From NCBI GenBank assembly GCA_033765345.1, contig JANRIC010000100.1, positions 1 to 25,516 of the forward strand: a stretch of 25,516 bases of DNA, given 5' to 3'. The notes below the pieces were generated by a model. The model was not told where the DNA came from, ran no database searches, and was given only the letters and a program-made list of their open reading frames with translations. The DNA comes from JANRIC01 sp033765345 (GTDB taxonomy: Bacteria; Bacteroidota; Bacteroidia; Cytophagales; Microscillaceae). Shown one piece after another: positions 6,386-13,254 of this stretch; the first letter of the stretch is position 1; every line of letters starts with the position of its first letter. The translations under genes were made by a program, and so were the position numbers.

Positions 6386-7201
6386 CTACCCTGCAAGCAA
6401 ACGACAACCGAAGTAACTGTAGCGGTTGACGGGACTGTAAAGGTAGCGATACGCCACACGACAGCTATCACCGTAGTAGAACCAGGAGCCGCCACGCAAA
6501 ACGCAGGTATTTTCACGCTGTTTATCATCAAATACTGCTTCACGGCTATTTAGCACTTTTCTATCCAAAAACAAAGGATTTTTACAATTTTCCGGCGTTT
6601 TTTTGTATGCTTCCGCATCATATTCATCCAAGCACCACTCCCATACATTGCCGCTGAGGTCATAGATACCGAGTTGGTTGGGTTTTTTAAGGCCTACTAC
6701 TTTTGTTTGTTGGTGGCTGTTATCATAATACCAAGCTACTTCGTGTAGGTCGTCAGAGCCTGAGTAAGTATAGCCATCCTGATGATGGATGCCTCCCCGA
6801 GCGGCGTATTCCCACTGCGCTTCGCTGGGCAGGTTAAAAGATTTTAGCTTTGCTTCGGAGTCCTTCAAGAGGGCATTCAGCAAAGCTATCCAGGCCATAC
6901 AGTCCAGCCAGGATACCTGCTCTACCGGGCGCTGATTGCTTTTGAAGTAGGCCGGCTCAGGGTCTAACTCGTGCTTTAAACCTTGTGCATTTGCCTGCTC
7001 CACTACAGCTCGCCATTGTGCTTGGGTGAGGGGATATTTGCCCATCCAGAAGCCGTCTAGTTCTTCTTGGTGGGCAGGTTTTTCACGGTCATATTTACTT
7101 TGGTTATCTCCCATCCAGAAGCTACCACCTTCTACCCAGATCATCGGGATAGTGATGGAGGTATTGGGGATCAGGATGTCTGTTTGTGTGGTATTGGGCA
7201 T
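6386..7201 (-). CDS. FGE-sulfatase (SUMF1)-fold protein with a DGR-like variable C-terminus
   Basis: A 271-residue protein with the formylglycine-generating-enzyme fold: MIWVEGGSFWMGD (20-32), PVEQVSWLDCMAW (92-104), LPSEAQWEYAARGG (124-137), LGIYDLSGNVWEW (177-189) and VLRGGSW (234-240). There is no signal peptide. The paired catalytic Cys pattern of true FGE is not seen, so it is more likely a binding scaffold than a sulfatase activator. From Trp240 to Leu268 nearly every non-conserved residue is Tyr, Ser, Phe, Gly, Asp, Leu, Val or Asn encoded by a codon ending in C or T. This is the pattern left by adenine mutagenesis of AAC/AAT codons in diversity-generating retroelement targets. The gene is convergent with 5055-6227 and starts at the ATG at 7199-7201. 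Confidence 0.85.
   Translation of the reverse strand: MPNTTQTDILIPNTSITIPMIWVEGGSFWMGDNQSKYDREKPAHQEELDGFWMGKYPLTQAQWRAVVEQANAQGLKHELDPEPAYFKSNQRPVEQVSWLDCMAWIALLNALLKDSEAKLKSFNLPSEAQWEYAARGGIHHQDGYTYSGSDDLHEVAWYYDNSHQQTKVVGLKKPNQLGIYDLSGNVWEWCLDEYDAEAYKKTPENCKNPLFLDRKVLNSREAVFDDKQRENTCVLRGGSWFYYGDSCRVAYRYLYSPVNRYSYFGCRLLAG
6398..6484 (-). other. Candidate DGR variable region
   Basis: Codons 240-268 of the FGE-fold gene. The varying positions are TTC TAC TAC GGT GAT AGC, then TAT, TAC CTT TAC AGT, GTC AAC, then TAC AGT TAC TTC. All end in C or T and each can derive from AAC, AAT or GAC by changes at A. Conserved positions (Cys247, Arg248, Val249, Ala250, Arg252, Pro257, Arg260) are kept. No reverse transcriptase or template repeat lies in this window. 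Confidence 0.55.
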
Positions 7202-7330
7202 ATTGTCTTAGACTGTGATTTTTTTGATTGGGGTGATTTGTTTGATTTTTTTGTGAAATATACAAATAAATATGAGAAAATCAGAAAATAAAAACTGTCA
7301 AAATCTGGAACTGTCATTCCGACGGCAGGA

Positions 7331-7665
7331 GGAATCTTAGCCTCTGCATCCAGAAACGTACAGATTCTTCCTATCGTCGGAAGGACAGGGAGAAAGAGGA
7401 ATCTTAACCTCTGCATCCAGAAACGTACAGATTCCTCCTTGCGTCGGAATGACAGGGAGAAAGAGGAATCTTAACCTATGCATCCAGAAACGTACAGATT
7501 CCTCCTTGCGTCGGAAGGACAGGGAGAAAGAGGAATCTTAGCCTCTGCATCCAGAATCGTACAGATTCCTCCTTGCGTCGGAATGACAGGGAGAAAAAGG
7601 AATCTTAGCCTCTGCATCCAGAATCGTACAGATTCCTCCTTGCGTCGGAGTGACAGGGAGAAAAA
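7331..7665. repeat. Tandem array of five 67-bp units
   Basis: GGAATCTTA starts at 7331, 7398, 7465, 7532 and 7599, giving an exact 67-bp period. Each unit has an internal inverted repeat (AGGAATCT and AGATTCCT) and ends in TCGGAATGACAGGGAGAAA. Just before the array, 7313-7324 (GTCATTCCGACG) is the reverse complement of the unit's CGTCGGAATGAC, so the array sits inside a larger inverted-repeat element. It fills the gap between the FGE gene and the Roco gene. The bases between 7202 and 7312 hold only A+T-rich sequence, presumably including the FGE promoter. Confidence 0.85.
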
Positions 7666-7768
7666 CGGAACGGCAGGAGGAATGAAAGACTAAATTAAGA
7701 TTTTTTTGCAAAAACCAACAAAAGCCTGTATCTTTTCACATTCAAATCATATTGCCTTTGACCCTACA

Positions 7769-9319
7769 ATGATCACAAAACACGACATACGTATCGAGAA
7801 AACCCAAATCACCTGGCAAGAGCTTTGGCAGGACGTACAGACCCAGGCTACCGAATTTGTAGATTTGAGCAAAGGCAGTTGGACGGAGCTTGATTTCCCC
7901 GACTACGTGCTGCCCTCTGTCAAAGTGTTGGGACTGAGCTATCACCAAAGCGGCATCCTCAAGTTGAATATCCCTGCACAGGTTTTCCCCAATCTGGAGT
8001 ATTTGTTTGTGTATCAAAGTCAAGTACAGTATTTTGAGATAGAAGGTATCTTTGCCCACTTAAAAGAGCTGAATCTGGCAGGGAATCAACTCACCCATAT
8101 CCCCGAAGATTTTTTGGATAGAGTGCCTGGGTTGGAGTGGTTGGTACTTAAGGGAAATGACATCAAAAATATCCGTGAGTCGGTATTAGAGGAAGAAAAT
8201 TGCCTAGAGAGTCTTCGCGCCACGCTAGAGAGCTTCCGCAAAGGCACGCAAAAAAATACGGAGATCAAATTGATTCTGATGGGCAATAGCACCGTAGGCA
8301 AAACGACCCTGGCCAAGCTATTGGCCGGTGAAGACATCGAGCAGACCGAAGACAGCACCCACGGTATTCTAGTCAGTAAGATAAAGATACCCGATACAGA
8401 GATCATAGCCTATTGCTGGGACTTTGGCGGTCAGGAATACTACCACGCCACCCATAGGCTATTCCTGAATGACAATGCTGTTTATTGCGTACTTTGGTAC
8501 ACAGCCACCAATCAGCAGGGTTTTTTTGGGGGGTTTATCCATAAAAATCAAAAGAAAATACCCGTCACCCTGGAGCATTATCCTTATGACTATTGGCTCG
8601 ACAATATCCGGCATTATGCCCCGCAAAGCCCTATCCTATTGGTGCAAAGCCGCAAGGAAAGCCGACAACTGCCAGATAATAAGGTATTGGAAAAATATAA
8701 AATCCCGGCGGAAGACGTGCATCATATCTGTGTGCATACCCATCTAAAAGAACCTGCGGTGAATGCAAACAGTGAATGGAAAAGATATTATGATAATTTT
8801 TATGAAAGACTCAAGCACATCGCCCAGGAAACCGCCGAAAAAAGCTTTACGCTAGGGAAATATTGGGTGATGATTTGCGACAAAATCAGAGAATATGCCG
8901 AAAAGGGAGAATACCGATGGACTTATGCAGATTACAAGCAGGTTTGCAGGGAGATAGACCCTAGCTTGGAAGATGCCGAACTCCATGAACTCAGCAAATA
9001 CCTGATAGAAATCGGCGTAATTTTATATTATCCCCAAAACAAGGCTTTGGCGGATGTTGTGTTTGTCAGCCCAACCTGGGTTACTGATAGAATCTATGAA
9101 ATCTTGGATGACAAAGTACAAAAGGCAAATGGTAAATTTGATTTGCCGCACATCCGCCAAAGCCTTATTGCTCATGAAGTATGCGAAGCAGAGGAAGTAG
9201 AAAATTTGTCCCAAGAGATTTTGGCTTTGATGGCTAAGGATGGTTTAAGCTTATTTTTTCCCCCAAAGACAAGCCTGATGAATATTATGCCATCCAGTAT
9301 TTGCCCAATAAGTATCTAG
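7769..9319 (+). CDS. Roco-family GTPase (LRR-Roc-COR), 5' part, frameshifted
   Basis: An open frame from a TTG at 7706; the ATG at 7769 is preferred. From that ATG it is 516 residues. Leucine-rich repeats lie at about residues 50-140 (LKELNLAGNQLTHIPEDFLD). They are followed by a Roc GTPase domain with P-loop GNSTVGKT at 172-179 and switch II DFGGQE at 218-223. A COR-like region follows, with VFVSPTWVTDRIYEIL. The usual NKxD specificity motif is replaced by QSRKE. The frame runs out in a nonsense tail (TSLMNIMPSSICPISI), while the -1 frame continues the COR domain as PDEYYAIQYLPNKYLGDEKTF, so the real gene extends to 9996. Roco proteins are GTP-dependent signalling scaffolds. The role here is unknown, but the tail of the next segment suggests a conflict or immune signalling role. 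Confidence 0.85.
   Translation: MITKHDIRIEKTQITWQELWQDVQTQATEFVDLSKGSWTELDFPDYVLPSVKVLGLSYHQSGILKLNIPAQVFPNLEYLFVYQSQVQYFEIEGIFAHLKELNLAGNQLTHIPEDFLDRVPGLEWLVLKGNDIKNIRESVLEEENCLESLRATLESFRKGTQKNTEIKLILMGNSTVGKTTLAKLLAGEDIEQTEDSTHGILVSKIKIPDTEIIAYCWDFGGQEYYHATHRLFLNDNAVYCVLWYTATNQQGFFGGFIHKNQKKIPVTLEHYPYDYWLDNIRHYAPQSPILLVQSRKESRQLPDNKVLEKYKIPAEDVHHICVHTHLKEPAVNANSEWKRYYDNFYERLKHIAQETAEKSFTLGKYWVMICDKIREYAEKGEYRWTYADYKQVCREIDPSLEDAELHELSKYLIEIGVILYYPQNKALADVVFVSPTWVTDRIYEILDDKVQKANGKFDLPHIRQSLIAHEVCEAEEVENLSQEILALMAKDGLSLFFPPKTSLMNIMPSSICPISI
9251..9270 (+). other. -1 frameshift site in the Roco gene
   Basis: A T6C5A3 stretch where the reading frame shifts by -1. In frame 0 it reads TTA TTT TTT CCC CCA AAG. 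The heptamer C CCA AAG at 9262-9268 has the X XXY YYZ form of a -1 slippery site. A one-base deletion in the T or C run, either real or a sequencing error, explains the same facts and is the simpler reading. Confidence 0.7.
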
Positions 9320-9996
9320 GCGATGAGAAAACCTTTAAGCGTTTGAGAAAAGGCACTTCGCATTTTGCCTTTGCCCTTCTGGATACCCGCTTTTTGCCCA
9401 AAGCTGTGTTTAATCAGTTTATGGCAGATTATGGCAAGGATGCTACCGATGAATTTTGGAAATACGGAATATTTTTTACCCACGAAAGCCAAACAGAAGT
9501 CTTTGCTGAATGTAAATTTAATGAGCGTAAGATAGTAGTTTTTCTCCAGCAAGAAGACGCACAAATAAGTCGTGAATTATTGAATAAACTCTTGGGCTAT
9601 CACGAAAATCATACTCATTTATGTATTTCTGTGGATCAAACCCATTGGGTGATGTGGGCGGATTTGCAAAAAGCCCAAAGATTAGGTCATCAAAAAGTTG
9701 ATACAATAGACGAGAAGACAACGTTGGAAGTAAAAGACTTTGAATTTTTATTAGGTCCTAAGTCAAACCCTGACCCGATAGAGCAACCACCTGACCGAAC
9801 TAAAATCATAACCGAAGCTTTGGAAGCAATAGAAGCATCGAGTATACCCAAAGTTTTTGAGTTACTTGATGCGTTAAGGGTTTATTCAAATGCATACAAT
9901 AGTCTAAAAAATGAATTTATTTCTGGTACAAAAGATAGAGAATATATTGATAGACTCAGAGTTTTCATCGCCAGTCTTAAAAACGAAAAAAACTAA
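9301..9996 (+). CDS. Roco protein, 3' part: end of COR plus effector-associated-like tail
   Basis: This continues the Roco gene in the -1 frame. Coherent protein sequence resumes near 9265; the TTG at 9301 and ATG at 9421 are only formal starts. The first part (LPNKYLGDEKTFKRL to THWVMWADL) looks like the second half of a COR domain. After a proline-rich linker (NPDPIEQPPDRT), the last 60 residues form a small helical module (AIEASSIPKVFELLD, then LKNEFISGTKDREY, then RLRVFIASL). This resembles the effector-associated domains, EAD11-like, found at the ends of Bacteroidota and cyanobacterial conflict-system proteins. That assignment is from pattern memory and needs a profile search. It is probably not a separate gene. 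Confidence 0.7.
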   Translation: MPNKYLGDEKTFKRLRKGTSHFAFALLDTRFLPKAVFNQFMADYGKDATDEFWKYGIFFTHESQTEVFAECKFNERKIVVFLQQEDAQISRELLNKLLGYHENHTHLCISVDQTHWVMWADLQKAQRLGHQKVDTIDEKTTLEVKDFEFLLGPKSNPDPIEQPPDRTKIITEALEAIEASSIPKVFELLDALRVYSNAYNSLKNEFISGTKDREYIDRLRVFIASLKNEKN

Positions 9997-10090
9997 ATTT
10001 ATCCTTCATTGATAAGAAAATCCCTTGACCCAGAAGCCCAAAGCGCATATTTTAAAAAAATCTAGTAAGCTGCAACTGATTGCTATGGAG

Positions 10091-10148
10091 TAGCTATAGC
10101 TATCTACAGTGGTTAGCTATAGCTACCGGGATCGGATAGCCATAGCTA
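10091..10148. promoter_or_regulatory. Three palindromic 12-mers at 23-bp spacing
   Basis: TAGCTATAGCTA at 10091 and 10114 and TAGCCATAGCTA at 10137 are exactly 23 bp apart. A degraded fourth copy (GAGCTAGTACTA, 8 of 12 matches) falls in register at 10160. The arrangement looks like an operator or iteron-like protein-binding array. It is in the 390-bp gap between the Roco gene and the helicase gene, about 240-300 bp before the helicase start. Confidence 0.55.
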
Positions 10149-10191
10149 TCTGGAAACTGGAGCTAGTACTACCAGGTATTGACCCACGCCC

Positions 10192-10213
10192 TTGCCTGTG
10201 TCTCCACAGGCAA
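10192..10213. repeat. Hairpin related to the dispersed CCTGTG repeat
   Basis: A 9-bp perfect stem (TTGCCTGTG, loop TCTC, CACAGGCAA). It shares its core with the hairpin repeat that follows directly at 10221-10262. Confidence 0.6.
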
Positions 10214-10220
10214 CCCCTCA

Positions 10221-10262
10221 AACACCCAAATCGCCTGTGAGGACACAGGCGAGGGTAAAAAA
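10221..10262. repeat. Dispersed hairpin repeat, copy B
   Basis: Second copy of the 6286-6328 repeat: ACACCCAAAT, then CGCCTGTG (10232-10239), AGGA, CACAGGCG (10244-10251), then an A run. A partial third piece (ACACAGGCGAAGG) follows at 10263-10275. Confidence 0.7.
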
Positions 10263-10330
10263 ACACAGGCGAAGGAAAAATTTTCACAAAATAGCTGTCC
10301 CGATATATCGGAAGGAAACTAATATTTCCT

Positions 10331-10338
10331 TAATTTTG
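10331..10338 (+). promoter_or_regulatory. Possible -7 box for the helicase gene
   Basis: TAATTTTG matches the Bacteroidota -7 consensus TAnnTTTG and lies 48 bases before the ATG at 10387. No clear -33 TTG is present, so this is weak. Confidence 0.3.
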
Positions 10339-10386
10339 CAAGATTAATTCACACACATTCTGATAGTTGGCAGGTAAAGATAGCTC

Positions 10387-13122
10387 ATGGAGATACTGAT
10401 ATACAACGAATTGGACTATTCTAAGGTCAAAAAACAATTCAATAAGGTCTTAGACTTTTTGAAGGCGGGTGATTTTAAATCGGCAGATGTAAAAAAGATG
10501 GTCAATACGGGCTTTTATAGAGCCAAACTGGATGATACCAACCGACTTTTATTCAAATATACCCAAATAGAAGGCAAAAAATACCTCCTGTTGATGGAGG
10601 TTATCCTCAACCACGCCTACGAAAAATCACGCTTTTTGAATGGAGTTCAGCTAGACGAAAACAAGCTCCAGCGCATCGATCACGAAAAAATGCTCGATGA
10701 AGCGGATGCTGCCCCGGTGAGTTATGTTAATCCCCGACAAAAACATTTTCATATCCTAGACAAGATTTTGTCTTTTGATACCATTCAGGAAGAGGTTTTT
10801 CAGCTGCCCAGCCCGCTCATCATCATCGGCTCAGCAGGAAGCGGCAAAACAGCACTGACCCTCGAGAAGATGAAAACCCTACCCGGCAAGATACTTTATA
10901 CCACGCTTTCGGCTTTTTTGGTAGAAAATTCGCACAACCTATACTATGCCTTGGGCTATGAAAACGAGAAGCAGGAAGTAGATTTTATGTCTTTTAATGA
11001 GTTTTTATCGTCTATTGAAGTTCCTCAGGGCAAAGAAATCGATTATCGGGCTTTTGAGCAGTGGATTTGGCGATTCAAACAAAGCCACAAAATCAAAGAT
11101 GCCTACAAGGTCTACGAAGAATTTAAGGGCGTAATCACGGGGGCAATCGTGGATAAGCCTCATCTGAGCAAGGAAGATTATCTGAACCTGGGCGTAAAAC
11201 AGTCTATCTTTCTGGATGCCGAAAGGCCGGCGATTTATGATCTTTTTACCCGATATGTAGATTTTTTGAATGAAGGAGCTTATTATGACAGTAACATGCT
11301 GGCGCACCAATACCTTTCCAAAGTAAAAAAACAATATGACTTTATTGTGATTGATGAGGTGCAGGATATTACCAATATTCAGTTGTATTTGATTTTGAAC
11401 ACCTTATTATATCCCGGCAATTTTATCCTTTGTGGCGACTCCAACCAGATTGTGCATCCTAATTTTTTCTCCTGGAGCAATATCAAATCTTTGTTTTACA
11501 AGCAAGACCTTCAGGGGAACATCATCCGCGTACTGGCTACCAACTACCGCAATACGCCAGAGGTAACCCAAATCGCCAACCAACTTTTGTTGGTCAAAAA
11601 TGCCCGTTTTGGCTCTATTGACAAGGAAAGCACCTACCTGGTCAAATCTAACTCCAAGCACAAGGGCGAAGTCAAATTTTATGAAAATAAGCCCAAAGTC
11701 AAACAGGACCTGAATCAGCGTACCCGGCGTTCGGCCAAATTTGCTGTAGTCGTTATGCGGAATGAAGAAAAAGACGAAGCCCGTAAATTTTTTGAATCTC
11801 CCCTCCTATTTTCTATCCACGAAGTAAAAGGTTTGGAATACGAAAATGTGATCTTGTATAATATCATTTCCAATTATGAAAAGGAATTCAGAGAGCTAAC
11901 GGTGGGAGTTCGGAAGGAAGACCTGAAAACGGATAATATCGAATACGCCCGCTCCAAAGATAAAAGCGACAAATCGTTGGATGAATACAAGTTTTACGTC
12001 AATTCGCTGTATGTAGCCATGACCCGTGCCGTAAAAAACTTATATGTCATCGAGGCTCAAAAAAAACATGCCTTGCTTGATTTGCTAGAATTGACCAATT
12101 TTAGCGAACAGGTAGAATTCAAAGAACAAAACTCCTCTGCCGAAGAATGGCAAAGAGAAGCCCATCGCCTTGAGATGCAGGGAAAAACCGAACAAGCCCA
12201 AAGTATTCGCCAACAAATACTACAGATTCAGCCTGTACCCTGGGAAGTAACCACCAGAGAAGAGTACGAGGAGTTGGTAAAACAAGCCCTGAATCCTGAT
12301 AATTTCAACAAAAAAGCCAAAGATCGCCTCTTCGAGTTTGATTTGTTTTATGGTAACTATAGTCGTTTTCCTGAATTGTCTGCCTTAAAATATCGCCCAG
12401 CTGATAAGGGGCGATGGGAAAAAGAAGGGCTTGGGAAAATCAAACGAAAGTATACGCTTTATACCCAGGACAATCTCAAGCAATTGCTCCCCCTGATCCA
12501 AAAATACGGATTGGATTTTCGTGATGAATTTAATCTCACGCCTTTTATGCTTGCTGTTATTTATGGGGCGGAGCAAATCCTCCACCATCTTATTGAAAAC
12601 GGTGCAAAAACCGATTTGGTGGATAATTTTGGACGTACTGCTTTGCAAATTTTACTTTCAAAAGCCAAAGAAGACACAAAAACAAAGCATATACTCAATC
12701 GTTTTTATGTATCGCTCAAAAGTGAAAGTATCAAAGTAAAGATTGACAACAAACTGGTTAAAATTGATAGTCATCAGGCTGAGTATCTGATGCTTAATTT
12801 TATGGTAGCCGTTTACCAAATCCATAAAACTAATTATAAGATCGTCTTTGATAAAGAACGTCGTAAGCATCCTTTGTATGAAAGTGCCGATTTTCTGAAG
12901 TTTTTTGAAGGATTGACACATCAAGTTCTACCGGAATATCGGATGAAAAGAACATACATTACCAGTATCTTAGCTAAAAACGAAATCAATTCGACCAATG
13001 CCTATTCCAAGAAACTATTCTTACGTGCTCGCCAGGGGATGTATATGCTTAATCCTTCTTTGGAACTTTGGATAGAGGAAAAATGGATCAGTCCAGCCAA
13101 TCTTGCGTGGGAGATTAACTAA
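10387..13122 (+). CDS. RelE-like domain fused to a UvrD-type SF1 helicase with ankyrin repeats
   Basis: A 911-residue protein. Residues 1-85 look like a RelE/ParE/HigB-type fold (GFYRAKLDDTNRLLF at 42-56, MEVILNHAYEKSRF at 70-83), with Arg45, Arg53, His76 and Tyr78 at positions typical of that superfamily. Then come SF1A helicase motifs: Walker A GSAGSGKT (148-155), Walker B VIDEVQD (321-327), motif III LCGDSNQ (348-354), NYRNT (386-390), motif V IHEVKGLEYENVI (477-489) and motif VI YVAMTRAVKNLYV (542-554). After a linker, residues 713-760 form about two ankyrin repeats (NLTPFMLAVIYGAEQILHHL, GRTALQILLS). The last 110 residues are unassigned. It is likely an ATP-driven DNA or RNA motor with an RNase-like or regulatory front end. 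It stands alone between repeat clusters, which fits an accessory, perhaps defensive, gene. Confidence 0.85.
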   Translation: MEILIYNELDYSKVKKQFNKVLDFLKAGDFKSADVKKMVNTGFYRAKLDDTNRLLFKYTQIEGKKYLLLMEVILNHAYEKSRFLNGVQLDENKLQRIDHEKMLDEADAAPVSYVNPRQKHFHILDKILSFDTIQEEVFQLPSPLIIIGSAGSGKTALTLEKMKTLPGKILYTTLSAFLVENSHNLYYALGYENEKQEVDFMSFNEFLSSIEVPQGKEIDYRAFEQWIWRFKQSHKIKDAYKVYEEFKGVITGAIVDKPHLSKEDYLNLGVKQSIFLDAERPAIYDLFTRYVDFLNEGAYYDSNMLAHQYLSKVKKQYDFIVIDEVQDITNIQLYLILNTLLYPGNFILCGDSNQIVHPNFFSWSNIKSLFYKQDLQGNIIRVLATNYRNTPEVTQIANQLLLVKNARFGSIDKESTYLVKSNSKHKGEVKFYENKPKVKQDLNQRTRRSAKFAVVVMRNEEKDEARKFFESPLLFSIHEVKGLEYENVILYNIISNYEKEFRELTVGVRKEDLKTDNIEYARSKDKSDKSLDEYKFYVNSLYVAMTRAVKNLYVIEAQKKHALLDLLELTNFSEQVEFKEQNSSAEEWQREAHRLEMQGKTEQAQSIRQQILQIQPVPWEVTTREEYEELVKQALNPDNFNKKAKDRLFEFDLFYGNYSRFPELSALKYRPADKGRWEKEGLGKIKRKYTLYTQDNLKQLLPLIQKYGLDFRDEFNLTPFMLAVIYGAEQILHHLIENGAKTDLVDNFGRTALQILLSKAKEDTKTKHILNRFYVSLKSESIKVKIDNKLVKIDSHQAEYLMLNFMVAVYQIHKTNYKIVFDKERRKHPLYESADFLKFFEGLTHQVLPEYRMKRTYITSILAKNEINSTNAYSKKLFLRARQGMYMLNPSLELWIEEKWISPANLAWEIN

Positions 13123-13139
13123 GTATTTCTGAAGATTAC

Positions 13140-13242
13140 TATACTCAAACCGAAGTGGTTTTCCGAGATTTTAGCTTTTAAATCATTAATAATCAAGCTA
13201 ATCAATCAAGAAAATCAGGCAAATCACTTCAATCTGGGTATA
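13140..13242. mobile_element. MITE-like element, copy B (103 bp)
   Basis: Terminal inverted repeats at 13140-13161 and 13221-13242 match those of the 3379-3528 copy. The interior AATAATCAAGCTAATCAATC (13189-13208) is identical. It lies between the convergent helicase and oxidoreductase genes, 17 bases after the helicase stop, and may act as a transcription stop there. Confidence 0.6.
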
Positions 13243-13254
13243 AGTACTTAGGCA

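Noticed and set aside
6187..6543. Minus-strand frame over the end of the FGE gene and the hairpins
   Set aside because: It is out of frame with the recognised FGE-fold protein and runs through repeats.
7331..7665. Possible CRISPR array
   Set aside because: The units are contiguous 67-bp tandem copies without unique spacers, and no cas gene is present.
7478..7693. 71-residue frame across the tandem array
   Set aside because: It is just translation of repeat units; the 67-bp period is not a multiple of three, so no stable protein repeat results.
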